Notes: generated from the sequence alone by a model not told the origin. DNA of 64,000 nt from Streptomyces griseocarneus (GCA_003674045.1 PENC01000033.1:23438-87437), one strand, 5' to 3'. Positions 26,607 through 35,658 are shown, numbered from the stretch's first letter. A program made the numbers and translations.

Positions 26607-26741
26607 GTGACCGTCTCCGCCACCGACCGCAACGCTCCTGCCCCCGGCTCTCCCGGCCCCCGGGCCCGTACGGCCGTGTCCGTCGTGCTCACCGCGACGC
26701 CCCTCCGGTCGCGGCGGCCGAGTACCGGACGGCCCCGATGA
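26607..26741 (+). CDS. Possible 44-residue peptide coupled to the OlsB-like gene
   Basis: GTG at 26607 has an excellent GGAAGGAG site 5-6 nt upstream and encodes a basic, Pro-rich peptide (MTVSATDRNAPAPGSPGPRA ... RPSTGRPR). Its TGA overlaps the ATG of the acyltransferase gene as ATGA. It has no recognised domain. It may serve only for translational coupling, or it may be the original N-terminus of the acyltransferase separated by an indel. Confidence 0.4.
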   Translation: MTVSATDRNAPAPGSPGPRARTAVSVVLTATPLRSRRPSTGRPR

Positions 26742-27526
26742 ACGGAACACGAGTCCTGGCCCGCACGGGGGACCCCGCGTCCCCCGACGGCTACGAGGTC
26801 ACCCTCGCCGCCGACGAACCGGGCGTGCACGCCGCCCAGCGGCTCCGGCAGGCCGTCTTCGCCGAGGAGTTCGGCGACGGCGCCGTGGCCGGGGCCGACG
26901 GCCGCGACGTGGACGCCTTCGACGCGTACTGCGACCACGCCGTCGTCCACGCGACCGCCACCGGGGAACTCGTGGGCACCTACCGCCTGCTGCCTCCGCG
27001 AGCGGCGCGCGCCGCCGGGAAGCTCTACGCCGACGGTGAGTTCGACCTCGGCGCCCTCACGCCCCTGCGCGACGACCTCGTGGAGGCCGGGCGCGCGTGT
27101 GTCCACCCCTGCCACCGCAACGGCACGGTGATGCTCGTCCTGTGGGCCGGCATCCTCACCTATCTGACGTCGCGTCAACTCCGCTGGCTGTGCGGCTGCG
27201 CCTCCGTCCCCCTCGACGACGGCGGCAGCCGGGCGGCCCTCGCCTGGCGGACGGCGCGCGAGCGGCATTACGCCCCCGACCCGCACCGGGTGCGCCCCCA
27301 CGTCCCCTGGCAGGCAGGCACCGTACCGGAGGACGCCGGGGCTCCGGCGGATCCCGGCAGCGCCCTGCCCCCGCTGCTCCGGGGCTATCTGCACCTGGGC
27401 GCCTGGGTCTGCGGGCCACCGGCCTTCGACCCGGCCTTCGACGCCGCCGACCTGTTCGTCCTCCTGTCCCTGGACCGCGTGCCCCCCGACTACCTCCGCC
27501 TGCTGCGGAGGATGAGCGAAGGATGA
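26738..27526 (+). CDS. OlsB-like N-acyl amino acid synthase (GNAT fold)
   Basis: A 262-residue acyltransferase of the autoinducer-synthase/OlsB type (Acetyltransf_5). Diagnostic are RLRQAVFAEEFGDG near residue 35, DAFDAYCDHAVV, and GELVGTYRLLPPR followed by VEAGRACVHPCHRNG. The family transfers a hydroxyacyl chain from ACP to the alpha-amine of ornithine or another amino acid to give lyso-ornithine lipid. The next three genes supply an O-acyltransferase, an ACP and a ketosynthase, consistent with an aminolipid pathway at the inner membrane face. The amino acid accepted is not predictable here. The start overlaps the small ORF 26607-26741. Confidence 0.78.
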   Translation: MNGTRVLARTGDPASPDGYEVTLAADEPGVHAAQRLRQAVFAEEFGDGAVAGADGRDVDAFDAYCDHAVVHATATGELVGTYRLLPPRAARAAGKLYADGEFDLGALTPLRDDLVEAGRACVHPCHRNGTVMLVLWAGILTYLTSRQLRWLCGCASVPLDDGGSRAALAWRTARERHYAPDPHRVRPHVPWQAGTVPEDAGAPADPGSALPPLLRGYLHLGAWVCGPPAFDPAFDAADLFVLLSLDRVPPDYLRLLRRMSEG

Positions 27527-27530
27527 GCGG

Positions 27531-28481
27531 ATGACGGCACCGCGCCCGGCGGCCGTCGCGTCCTGGCGGCCGGTCTCCCCCTGCGGGCGCGGCTGTCTGT
27601 GCCCCGCACCGCCGACCGTCGGCCGTCTCCGCCGGGCGGCGCGGATCGCCGCGTTCCTGCTCCTGCTCGCCCATGTGCCCCTGCTGGCCCTGACGCGGCT
27701 CGCCGGGCACCGGGTGTCGGACGGCGCGTACCGCTGGTTCATGCGCGGCGTCCTGCGGTCGATGGGTGTCCGCTGGACGGTGACGATCAGCGGAGCGCAC
27801 GTCCCCACGGGCCCGGTGGCCCCGCTGGTCGTCGGCAACCACACGTCGTGGCTCGACGTCTGCGTGCTCCCCGCCGCGCTGCCCGTACGCCTGGTGAGCA
27901 GGGCCGATCTGCGGCGCTGGCCGGTCGTCGGCTGGATCGCCGCGATCGGGCGCAGCCTCTACGTCGACCGTGACCGGCTGTCCACGCTGCCGGACAGCGT
28001 CGCGCGCATCGCGGGGGCGCTGCGCGACGGCGACGCGGTCGCCGTGTTCGCCGAGGGCACCACGTGGTGCGGTGCCGCCGGAGGCCGCTACCGTCCCGCC
28101 GCGTTCCAGGCCGCCCTCGACGCCGGAGCGGCCGTGCGCCCCGTCGCCCTCCGCTACCACGTCGCCGGTACGCCCACGACCGCCGCCTCCTACGTGGGCT
28201 CCATGACCGCCGCGGAGTCCCTGCGCAACACCGCCGCGATCCGCGGGCTGGCCGTCGACGTCACCGTTCTGCCACTCATTCCCCCGGGCGCGGCCCCCGA
28301 CCGCCGCGGCCTGGCCGCCCTCGCCGAACGCGCGGTCGACGCCCACGGTCCGGTGTCCCTCCGCTGCTCGCTGCGGCACTGCGCCTGCGGCGTACCGCAC
28401 ACGGCGTGCACCCGCTGCGTACGCAATTCCCGTGAGAACGAACCTGTCGCGAAACGAATCGACGGCGAAGGACGACGATGA
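27531..28481 (+). CDS. PlsC-type 1-acyl-glycerol-3-phosphate acyltransferase homologue (OlsA-like)
   Basis: A 316-residue membrane-associated acyltransferase. One N-terminal hydrophobic helix (about 38-55), then the PlsC domain with NHTSWLD (HX4D catalytic motif, about 104) and FAEGTT (about 178). In an ornithine-lipid pathway OlsA of this family adds the second, ester-linked acyl chain to the hydroxyl of lyso-ornithine lipid. The C-terminal ~50 residues are Cys-rich (RCSLRHCACGVPHTACTRC), an unusual tail that could bind metal. Start 4 nt after the OlsB-like stop; the end overlaps the ACP gene by ATGA. Confidence 0.82.
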   Translation: MTAPRPAAVASWRPVSPCGRGCLCPAPPTVGRLRRAARIAAFLLLLAHVPLLALTRLAGHRVSDGAYRWFMRGVLRSMGVRWTVTISGAHVPTGPVAPLVVGNHTSWLDVCVLPAALPVRLVSRADLRRWPVVGWIAAIGRSLYVDRDRLSTLPDSVARIAGALRDGDAVAVFAEGTTWCGAAGGRYRPAAFQAALDAGAAVRPVALRYHVAGTPTTAASYVGSMTAAESLRNTAAIRGLAVDVTVLPLIPPGAAPDRRGLAALAERAVDAHGPVSLRCSLRHCACGVPHTACTRCVRNSRENEPVAKRIDGEGRR

Positions 28482-28717
28482 GCAGCAGCGCCTACGAGAT
28501 CCTGACCGAAGCCCTCGTCACCCGGATCGGCATCGATCCCGAACGGCTGGCCCCTGAGCGCACGTTCGCGGAACTGGCCCTGGACTCCATGGCCCTGGTG
28601 GAGCTGGCCGTGGCGCTCGACGGCCATGCCGAGGCCGGGCTCCCGCTCGAAGGGCTGAGCACCCTGACCCTCGCCGAGGCGGCGGAGCTGCTGTCCGCGT
28701 CGACGGCCGGGCGATGA
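28478..28717 (+). CDS. Acyl carrier protein
   Basis: A 79-residue ACP. The phosphopantetheine Ser lies in ELALDSMALVELA (D-S-M/L consensus, Ser38). Acidic helices flank it. It is translationally coupled on both sides (ATGA overlaps with the PlsC-type and ketosynthase genes), so it is dedicated to this operon and probably carries the hydroxyacyl donor for the OlsB-like enzyme. Confidence 0.88.
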   Translation: MSSSAYEILTEALVTRIGIDPERLAPERTFAELALDSMALVELAVALDGHAEAGLPLEGLSTLTLAEAAELLSASTAGR

Positions 28718-29934
28718 CGAACGGCGACGTCGCCGTCACCGGCCTGGGGCTCGTCACCCCGGCGGGCGTCGGGGTGGCCGCCACCTGGGAGGGCCTGCTG
28801 GCCGGCAGGTGCCGTGCCGCCCGGGACCCCCTGCTGGCCGGACTGCCGGTCGACTTCTCCTGCGCGAGCGACTTCGACGCGGCAACCGCGCTGGGGCGGC
28901 GCCTGGCGGCCCGGCTGGACCGGTTCAGTGCCATGGCCCTGACCGCGGCCCGCGAGGCGGTCGCCGACGCCGGGCTCGACACCACCTCCTGGGACCCGCC
29001 GCGGGTCGCCGTGGTGATCGGCGCGAGCACCGCGTGCATGGAGCACTACGACCGGGAGTTCGCGTGGATGGCCGCGGGCCGCCCCGACCGCGTCTCGCCC
29101 ATGGCGATCATGCGCAGCATCCCCAACATGGCCGCGGGCGAAGTCGGCCTCGACCTCGGCGCCCGCGGTCCCAACCTGGGCGTCTCCACCGCCTGCGCCT
29201 CCGGGGCCACGGCCGTCGGGGTGGCCCGCGACCTCGTGCGGGCGGGCAGCTGCGACATCGCCCTGGCCGGAGGCAGCGAATCACTGCGGGCCCGCAGCAC
29301 CGCCGTCGGCTTCCATCAGATGCGCGCCCTGTCGGCCCGCGGCCACGATCCGGAGGGAGCCCCGCGGCCGTTCGACGCCGACCGCGACGGCTTCGTCCTC
29401 GGCGAGGGAGCCGGGGTGCTCGTCCTCGAACGCCCCGCCCACGCCCGCGCCCGCGGCGTCCGGCCCAGGGCCCTGCTGCGCGGGTACGGGGCCTCCTGCG
29501 ACGCCCACCACACCGTCGCCCCGCACCCGGAGGGGCGCGGCGCGGCGGACGCCCTGCGCGCGGCGCTGGCCGACGCGGGCCTGACGCCCGGCGACGTCGA
29601 CCACGTCAACGCCCACGGCACCGCCACGAGGATCAACGACCTGGCCGAATACCGCGCCCTCGCCCAGGTGTTCCCCACCCCGCCGCCCGTCACCGCCCCG
29701 AAGAGCGTCCTCGGCCACTCCGCGGGCGGCTCGGGCGGCATCGAGGCGGCGTGCGCCGTCCTCACCCTCCAGCACCAGCTGATCCCGCCCACCGCGAACC
29801 TCGACAACCCCGACCCCGGGATTCCCCTCGACATCGTCCGCAAGTCCCCGCGCCGGGCCCGGCTGACCACGGTGATCAGCAACTCCTTCGGCTTCGGAGG
29901 CCAGAACGCGGTCCTGGCCTTCAGTACGGCGTGA
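28714..29934 (+). CDS. Beta-ketoacyl-ACP synthase (FabF/KAS II type)
   Basis: A 406-residue condensing enzyme with the full Cys-His-His triad: VSTACASGAT (about Cys166), VNAHGTATRIND (His) and KSVLGHSAGGSG (His). N-terminus VAVTGLGLVTPAG and C-terminal NSFGFGGQNA are typical. It would elongate the acyl chain on the neighbouring ACP. Last gene of the coupled four-gene operon; a strong palindromic terminator follows. Confidence 0.9.
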   Translation: MTNGDVAVTGLGLVTPAGVGVAATWEGLLAGRCRAARDPLLAGLPVDFSCASDFDAATALGRRLAARLDRFSAMALTAAREAVADAGLDTTSWDPPRVAVVIGASTACMEHYDREFAWMAAGRPDRVSPMAIMRSIPNMAAGEVGLDLGARGPNLGVSTACASGATAVGVARDLVRAGSCDIALAGGSESLRARSTAVGFHQMRALSARGHDPEGAPRPFDADRDGFVLGEGAGVLVLERPAHARARGVRPRALLRGYGASCDAHHTVAPHPEGRGAADALRAALADAGLTPGDVDHVNAHGTATRINDLAEYRALAQVFPTPPPVTAPKSVLGHSAGGSGGIEAACAVLTLQHQLIPPTANLDNPDPGIPLDIVRKSPRRARLTTVISNSFGFGGQNAVLAFSTA

Positions 29935-29970
29935 GCATGGCGCGATCGCGGTACGAGGACTGTGCCGAAG

Positions 29971-30000
29971 GGCCGGCCGGGGCGCCCCGGCCGGCCTTCT
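29971..30000 (+). terminator. Terminator after the aminolipid-type operon
   Basis: A perfect palindrome, GGCCGGCCGGGG-CG-CCCCGGCCGGCC (29971-29996), followed by TTCT, sits between convergent genes and can serve both strands. Confidence 0.75.
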
Positions 30001-30028
30001 CACCCGCTGGATCCGTGTTCCCGTCCGC

Positions 30029-31267
30029 TCAGCGCAGCGCGGCCAGCGCCGCTGCCGCCGGGTGCGGCGTGCCGCCGTCCGGGACCTTGCCGCAGTACTC
30101 GGCCTCCAGCAGGGCCCCCAGGTTGCCCGCCCAGTCGCCGTTGAGGTTGAACGCGGCGGTGTGCTTGCCGTCCGGGGTCGCGGACACCACGGAGACGGAG
30201 CCGGGGATGCCGCCGCTGTGCGACCAGATGTCGACCCCGCACGACAGCTTCGCCGTGTAGACCCCGAGGCCGTACGAGACGCCCGGCATCTGGCCGCGCG
30301 TCGACACCGTGGTGAGCAGCTCGCCCTGCTGCTTCCGGGGGAGGAGCTCGCCGCCGATCAGCGCGCGGTAGAAGCGGTCGAGGTCGCCGGTGGTGGAGAT
30401 GATCTCGCCCGCCGCTCCGGCCCACGACGGGTTGAACTCCGTCACGTCGTGGATCTTCGCGTCCGGTGCCGGTTGCGGCAGCAGCTTGCTGTAGGCCCGC
30501 CCGTGCGGGTTCGGCATCCGCGGCGAGGTGCCGGGGAGGGTGGTGGCGCGCATGCCCAGCGGCTTGAGGACGCGGCGCTCGATCTCGGTGGCGTACGGGT
30601 GCCCGGAGACCTTCTCCGCGATCATGCCCGCGAGCACGTAGTTGGTGTTGGAGTAGTTCCAGCCCTCGCCCGGCCGGAAGTCCGGCGCGTGCCGCATGGC
30701 GATGTCCACCAGCTGCCGGGGTGTCTTGGTCTCGAAGCGGTGCCGGTCGAAGTCCGTGGTCAGCGCGGCGACGACGGCCGGATCCTGGGTGTAGTTGTAG
30801 ATCCCGCTGGTGTGGTTGAGCAGCTGGCGCACGGTGATCGCGCGCCCGTCGTGGCCGCCCCGCACCACGCCCGGCAGCCAGTGGTCGACCGTGTCGTCCA
30901 GGCCGAGCTTGCCCTCCGCCTCCAGCTGGAGCAGGACGACCGACGTGAACGCCTTGCTGACGCTGCCGACGCGGAAGCGGTCCTGCGCCTGCCGCGGCCG
31001 CTTCGTGTCACGGTCCGCGACCCCCGCCGCCCCCTGCCAGACGTCCCCGGCGTTCTCGGTCTGCCCCAGCACCCCGGGCGCCCCGCCCTTCACCTGCGCC
31101 TCCATCGCGGCGCGGAGGGCGGAGTGCCGGTCCTGTGCCGAGGGGGACGACGCGGACGGTGCCGGTGCGGCCGACGCGGACGACGTGAGGACCGTCGCGG
31201 TCGCCGTGGCGGCGACCAGCGCGCCCACCAGTGCTCTCCGAACCGTGCGTAACGTGCGTACCGTCAT
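30029..31267 (-). CDS. Secreted serine hydrolase / D-Ala-D-Ala carboxypeptidase (R61-like, beta-lactamase class C fold)
   Basis: A 412-residue exported penicillin-binding-type hydrolase. Signal peptide at residues 1-~33 (VRRALVGALVAATATATV). Active-site motifs: SVSK (Ser-x-x-Lys, about residue 100), YSN in WNYSNTNYVLAG, and HSG in IWSHSGGIPG, matching the Streptomyces R61 DD-peptidase arrangement. The ATG at 31267 starts the signal peptide; the longer open frame is upstream noncoding DNA. It probably trims peptidoglycan peptides or hydrolyses esters outside the cell. Confidence 0.9.
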   Translation of the reverse strand: MTVRTLRTVRRALVGALVAATATATVLTSSASAAPAPSASSPSAQDRHSALRAAMEAQVKGGAPGVLGQTENAGDVWQGAAGVADRDTKRPRQAQDRFRVGSVSKAFTSVVLLQLEAEGKLGLDDTVDHWLPGVVRGGHDGRAITVRQLLNHTSGIYNYTQDPAVVAALTTDFDRHRFETKTPRQLVDIAMRHAPDFRPGEGWNYSNTNYVLAGMIAEKVSGHPYATEIERRVLKPLGMRATTLPGTSPRMPNPHGRAYSKLLPQPAPDAKIHDVTEFNPSWAGAAGEIISTTGDLDRFYRALIGGELLPRKQQGELLTTVSTRGQMPGVSYGLGVYTAKLSCGVDIWSHSGGIPGSVSVVSATPDGKHTAAFNLNGDWAGNLGALLEAEYCGKVPDGGTPHPAAAALAALR

Positions 31268-31614
31268 GCGATGCAGCCTCTCTCTTCCGGTTGGCGTGTA
31301 CGACGGGCAGGACTCCGTCAACGCCGATCCGGTTGAGAGCGGCTGCCCGCAGGGGGTCGGAATCAGGCCACGGGCGGGCGCGCCGGGAGGATCACGCAGG
31401 TGCCCATGGCGGCGCGTGCGTGACATGCCGCCCTCCGGTGGCGCCGTTTCCGTAGGTACGCGGTGACGCACCGTAGTGCCCGTTCGTCGGGCGGGCGCCA
31501 CGTGTAGCTTTGCCGTACAGCCGTGCCGATGACCCCGCGCGGCACGTACCCCCTCGCCCGCGTGATGTACTGCCGTGCCGGTACCCCCCTACCGATACAA
31601 AGGACGCCCCACCC
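31268..31614. other. Divergent intergenic region (347 bp)
   Basis: It separates the R61-like hydrolase gene and the PAP2 gene and must hold both promoters. No supported gene and no clear operator palindrome were seen. Confidence 0.4.
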
Positions 31615-32415
31615 ATGCCGTACGTGCGCCATTGGCTGCGCAACTCCATCCTGCTGTTCGCTGCCGCGATCACGCTGGGACTGGTCGCCGCGCACACCCG
31701 CCTGATCCAGCCGCACGATCTCCAGCTGGACCGCACGATCCAGACCCATCTCCGCGCCCCGTGGCTGAACCATGTGATGGAGGGGATCAGCGCCCTCGCC
31801 TCGCCGGTGGCGGGCGTGGTGATCCTCGCGCTCTGGAGCGGCTGGCTGCTGTTCGTGCGCAAGCGGCCGATGCGCGCCGCGGCCACGTTCCTCGTCGTCG
31901 CGGTCGGGTGGAACAGCACCCAGGTGGCGAAGGCCATCGTGGCCCGTCCCCGGCCGCCCCGCCAGTTCATGCTCGACCCCGAGATCGGCTCCAACAGCTT
32001 CCCCAGCGGCCACACCGCTTTCACGGTTGCCGCGGTGGTCGCCGCGTACTTCCTCCTCCGTGAGACCCGCCACCGGCGGACGGTCGTGGTCTGCGGTGTC
32101 CTCGCCGTGCTGCTTGTCGCCTTCTCCCGCATGTACGTGGGCGCCCACTACCCGACGGACACCTTCGGCTCCGTGCTCATCGCCGGTTCCGCGATCCTCT
32201 TCGTGACGGGCGTCTGGCACGCGTGGCTGCTGCCCCGGCTGCACAAGGTGCCGCTGATGGAGCGCTACGGGCTCTCCCGCGAGCTCGCCGAGGAGGACGC
32301 CGCCCAGGGTCACGCGTACGGTCACCACCACGGCGCCGTGCCGCACTCCCGCCGCCGCGCGGGCGGGCCGGCCGCCGCGGGCGGACGCCACCGCAGGCAC
32401 GCGGGCCGACGCTGA
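31615..32415 (+). CDS. PAP2-family membrane phosphatase
   Basis: A 266-residue integral membrane acid phosphatase with about six helices. The three catalytic motifs are intact: KAIVARPRP, NSFPSGHTAF (PSGH) and SRMYVGAHYPTD (SRxxxxxHxxxD). Substrates of the family are lipid phosphates such as phosphatidate or undecaprenyl diphosphate. The C-terminal ~40 residues are His/Arg/Gly-rich and cytoplasmic. AAGGA lies about 10 nt before the ATG at 31615. A long stem-loop follows. Confidence 0.9.
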   Translation: MPYVRHWLRNSILLFAAAITLGLVAAHTRLIQPHDLQLDRTIQTHLRAPWLNHVMEGISALASPVAGVVILALWSGWLLFVRKRPMRAAATFLVVAVGWNSTQVAKAIVARPRPPRQFMLDPEIGSNSFPSGHTAFTVAAVVAAYFLLRETRHRRTVVVCGVLAVLLVAFSRMYVGAHYPTDTFGSVLIAGSAILFVTGVWHAWLLPRLHKVPLMERYGLSRELAEEDAAQGHAYGHHHGAVPHSRRRAGGPAAAGGRHRRHAGRR

Positions 32416-32446
32416 CGCATCCCGCTGTACTCCGCTGTATCACTTG

Positions 32447-32485
32447 GGCTGAGGGCCGGTCGCCGGGGGCGACCGGCCCTCAGCC
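32447..32485. terminator. Bidirectional-type stem-loop
   Basis: Perfect 18-bp arms (32447-32464 and 32468-32485) with a 3-nt loop, without a T-run, 32 bp beyond the PAP2 stop. Confidence 0.75.
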
Positions 32486-32514
32486 GTTCCCGGGGGCTTC
32501 ACCTTCCGAATTTC

Positions 32515-32528
32515 TGTAACGGGTTCTA
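32515..32528 (+). promoter_or_regulatory. KstR-like operator candidate
   Basis: TGTAACGGGTTCTA fits the TNNAACNNGTTNNA pattern known for the KstR sterol-catabolism regulator of actinobacteria. It lies 47 bp before the acyl-CoA dehydrogenase start. One match to a degenerate pattern can arise by chance. Confidence 0.4.
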
Positions 32529-32574
32529 CTGTGTGCGCCGTCACCCGCAGCGTCGGCGAGACCCTGGAGGGCCC

Positions 32575-33762
32575 ATGGACCTCGATCAGACCCCGGAACA
32601 GCGGAAGCTGCGCGCCGAACTGCGGGAGTACTTCGCCGCCCTGGTCCCCGACGACGCGGGCGCCCGGCACGCCGACCCCGCCCGGCAGAAACGCTTCTAC
32701 CGCGACACCATCCGCAGGCTCGGCGCCGACGGCCGCCTGGGCGTGGGCTGGCCGAAGGAGTACGGGGGCGGCGGAATGACCCCCGCCGAGCAGTTCGTCT
32801 TCTTCGACGAGGCCGCACAGGCCGGGGTGCCGCTGCCGCTCATGGCCCTCAACACCGTCGGCCCCACGCTCATGCAGTACGGCACCCCCGAGCAGAAGGC
32901 GTACTTCCTGCCCCGCATCCTCTCCGGGGAGATCGACTTCGCCATCGGCTACAGCGAGCCCGACGCCGGTACGGACCTCGCCTCGCTGAAGACCCGCGCC
33001 GTGCGCGACGGCGACGAGTACGTCGTCAACGGCCAGAAGATCTGGACCACCAACGGCGACAGCGCCGACTGGATCTGGCTCGCCGTACGCACCACACCCG
33101 TCACGGAAGGCGTCCCGCCCCACCGCGGCATCAGCATCCTCCTGATGCCGACGAACACGCCCGGCTATTCCTGCACCCGCATCGACACCCTCGCCTCCCA
33201 CGGCACCACCGCCGGGTACTACCAGGACGTCCGGGTGCCCGTGAGCAACCTCGTCGGCGAGGAGAACAAGGGCTGGCGCCTCATCACGACCCAGCTCAAC
33301 CACGAACGCGTCACCCTCGCCGCCCACGGCACCGCCGCGATCCGCGCCCTGCGCGACGTCCGCGCATGGGCGGCGCGGACCCGCCTGTCCGACGGCCGCC
33401 GCGTCCTCGACCTCGGCTGGGTCCGCAGCGGGCTCGCCCGCACCCATGTACGGCTGGAGGCGATGCGCCTCCTCAACTGGCAGATGGTCGACGCCCTCCA
33501 GCACGGCACCCTCACCCCCCAGGACGCCTCCGCCGCCAAGGTCTACGGCTCCGAGGCCCGCCGCGACGCCTACGCCTGGCTGATGGAGATCGTCGCCGCG
33601 ACAGCCCCCCTCAAGGACGGCTCCGCCGCCGCGGCCCTCCACGGCGAACTCGAACGCGGCTACCGCAGCGCGGTCATCTTCACCTTCGGCGGCGGCAACA
33701 ACGAGATCCAGCGGGAAATCATCTCCTGGATCGGCCTGGGAATGCCGAGGGTGCGGCGCTGA
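32575..33762 (+). CDS. Acyl-CoA dehydrogenase, steroid-type FadE-like
   Basis: A 395-residue FAD enzyme. YSEPDAGTDLASL and VNGQKIWTTNGD are typical middle-domain motifs. The usual catalytic E in the EGT-x-EIQ segment is replaced: the sequence there reads TFGGGNNEIQREII, as in heterotetrameric FadE proteins of steroid and branched-chain catabolism that place the base elsewhere. GGAGG lies 5 nt before the ATG at 32575. A KstR-like site upstream and choA elsewhere in the window support a sterol-related role, but this is inference; no paired FadE subunit is adjacent. Confidence 0.87.
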   Translation: MDLDQTPEQRKLRAELREYFAALVPDDAGARHADPARQKRFYRDTIRRLGADGRLGVGWPKEYGGGGMTPAEQFVFFDEAAQAGVPLPLMALNTVGPTLMQYGTPEQKAYFLPRILSGEIDFAIGYSEPDAGTDLASLKTRAVRDGDEYVVNGQKIWTTNGDSADWIWLAVRTTPVTEGVPPHRGISILLMPTNTPGYSCTRIDTLASHGTTAGYYQDVRVPVSNLVGEENKGWRLITTQLNHERVTLAAHGTAAIRALRDVRAWAARTRLSDGRRVLDLGWVRSGLARTHVRLEAMRLLNWQMVDALQHGTLTPQDASAAKVYGSEARRDAYAWLMEIVAATAPLKDGSAAAALHGELERGYRSAVIFTFGGGNNEIQREIISWIGLGMPRVRR

Positions 33763-34002
33763 GGGGTTGTGACAAAGATTTTTAGTCGGCATAAAAGAGG
33801 GGTAATTGGCACTGACGGCAGGGCTTCGTCTGACGCCGCTGATACTGGTCGTTGGCTGCAGGCTGAAGCCCTCTTCGTGCAGCAGGCCACCGACAGATCG
33901 GCACCTGCCCTGTGTCCTTTCCTGGCCAGTTCCTTGGCGGGCTTCAACCAGGGCTCCTGCATCCCCTTGTGAGGAAGGCCGATATGCAGTGACGATCTTG
34001 GG

Positions 34003-35658
34003 ATGCGTGCAGATGGAACAGACCATGATGATCGTCCCTACGCCGGGCTCGCCCCGGTGCTCTCGCAGCTCGATGCCGCAGATGGCCAAGGCGATCCGGA
34101 CGAGTCGGCAGCGACGGGTGCGGTCGAGCGTGCGGCGGTACAGCGGCAGGTGCTGGATGCGGCCCTGCATGGTTCTGCTGGCGGGATGAGCCCGACAGCG
34201 CGAGACGTGGTGATGCGCCTGGCGCAGGAGGCCGACCGAGTGGGGCGATTGATGCGTTGCGGTCTGCCGGAAGGGTGGGAGGCTGAGGAGAAGGAGCGAT
34301 GGGTCGCTCGTGCCACGCTTGCCTATCTTGACGACATGAAGCCGCACGCGAGCCGTCTGGCGCGCAGGACCGCGCGTTCTGCCACGGTGACCGGACGCAC
34401 TCGGCGCAACCGTTTGGAGATACCTCCCGAGTTGGCGTCCCGTGGCATGGCCCTCGTGCTGGCTGCCCTGCGCGCCCACGCCGCTTTGGGCGCTGGGGAC
34501 GCGGTGGAGCAGGCGAGTACGGCACTCGGCGTGCTCGACAGGTACCTGGACGATACCGATCTGACAGAGGTGGAGCGGGACGCCGTCGCGAGCACTGTCG
34601 AACGTGCGCGTGACGCGAGTGAGCGGACACGCGGAGGGCTGCCCCCGACTCTGACAGAGGTGCAGCGCGCCGGCCGTATCGCCGAGTCCGCTCTGGTCCT
34701 TATCGACGAATTCGAACGACGCATTGTGCGGCAGCACGGTGGGTGGGCCGCTGCCTTGTGGGCCGAAGTACCCGAAGCGAGGCAGGACGCCGCTGTTGGC
34801 GTGACCGGCGAGACCGCTGTCCACGCCGCTCTGCACGCGGCCGCGCAGGACGCCGCCGTTGAGGGCTCGGCACAGCCCGCCGCACGCGCTGTGTTCGACC
34901 GGCTGTACCGGTATCTGAACGAAGACCGGGCGCAGCTCACCGAACAGGCACTTGCGAACATCAAAGTCCTCGCATCCGAGCTTGAAAGGCTCGTGAGCTG
35001 GGAGCGCATGGCCGCCACGGACATGCGGGCCGCAGGCATGGAGCACGATGCCGCGGAGGCCGGGGCGGAGGCCGTGCTCGAAGAGGTCGAGCGGGCAAGA
35101 CTGCGGCACCAGAGGCGTGGGGAGCGTGCCGAAAAGCGTTCCGCCGCTCTTGCCTCCCTGCCCAACGGGAAGCTGCGGCCGATGTGCAAGCTGGAGTACT
35201 GGCACATGGTCAATCAACTACTCGACGCCACGCCCATCGGCCCGTACACCCGGCCGGGACGCACCGCCCGCACCCTGTCCTTCCCCTCGGCCTCCGCCGC
35301 GGAAAAGGCGCAGCGGATCCTCGGCGAGGTGGTGGGAAGCGACCTGGTCGAGCGCTGCTACGACGAGACGGCGCTGCGCCTGCCCCAGGCCTCCATGATG
35401 GGCGTACAGCTCAAGGGGGCGCGGTCCTGTAACTGCGGACGGCACTTCGCGCAGGTACTCGGCAAGATCATTCCGGTCCCCTTCGTACGCTCCGGTGCGC
35501 GGAGTGTCACTTGCGAGTCGAGGGAGGAGGCCAACTACGCCTACGCGGCCCTGGCGAAAGCGTTCGGTGTCGGAAGTGACCGCGTGCGGCGGGTGAGCGA
35601 CCTCGAGATCGAAGTTCCCGATCCGGATGTCGTCGAGGAAGAGCGGCTGGCACCGTGA
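34003..35658 (+). CDS. Unknown helical protein coupled to an HNH endonuclease
   Basis: A 551-residue soluble protein that I do not recognise. The N-terminal ~370 residues are Ala/Glu/Arg-rich and strongly helical, with likely coiled coils near 200-225 and 330-385. The C-terminal part is more globular, containing LEYWHMVNQLLDATPIGPYT, LKGARSCNCGRHFAQV (Cys pair) and a final acidic stretch. No nuclease, ATPase or membrane signature is visible. Its TGA overlaps the HNH gene's GTG (GTGA at 35655-35658), so the two proteins probably act together. The start at 34003 has a weak ribosome binding site. Codon GC bias is lower than in genes to the left, fitting accessory DNA. Confidence 0.72.
   Translation: MRADGTDHDDRPYAGLAPVLSQLDAADGQGDPDESAATGAVERAAVQRQVLDAALHGSAGGMSPTARDVVMRLAQEADRVGRLMRCGLPEGWEAEEKERWVARATLAYLDDMKPHASRLARRTARSATVTGRTRRNRLEIPPELASRGMALVLAALRAHAALGAGDAVEQASTALGVLDRYLDDTDLTEVERDAVASTVERARDASERTRGGLPPTLTEVQRAGRIAESALVLIDEFERRIVRQHGGWAAALWAEVPEARQDAAVGVTGETAVHAALHAAAQDAAVEGSAQPAARAVFDRLYRYLNEDRAQLTEQALANIKVLASELERLVSWERMAATDMRAAGMEHDAAEAGAEAVLEEVERARLRHQRRGERAEKRSAALASLPNGKLRPMCKLEYWHMVNQLLDATPIGPYTRPGRTARTLSFPSASAAEKAQRILGEVVGSDLVERCYDETALRLPQASMMGVQLKGARSCNCGRHFAQVLGKIIPVPFVRSGARSVTCESREEANYAYAALAKAFGVGSDRVRRVSDLEIEVPDPDVVEEERLAP

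Noticed and set aside
26333..27844. A 504-codon upstream extension of the FUSC gene
   Set aside because: It is antisense to the OlsB-like and PlsC-like genes; GGAGGT plus GTG at 26332 defines the start.
32440..35217. A 925-codon minus-strand open frame
   Set aside because: It covers the acyl-CoA dehydrogenase and the 551-residue gene in antisense and has no start signal or protein-like composition; a high-GC artefact.
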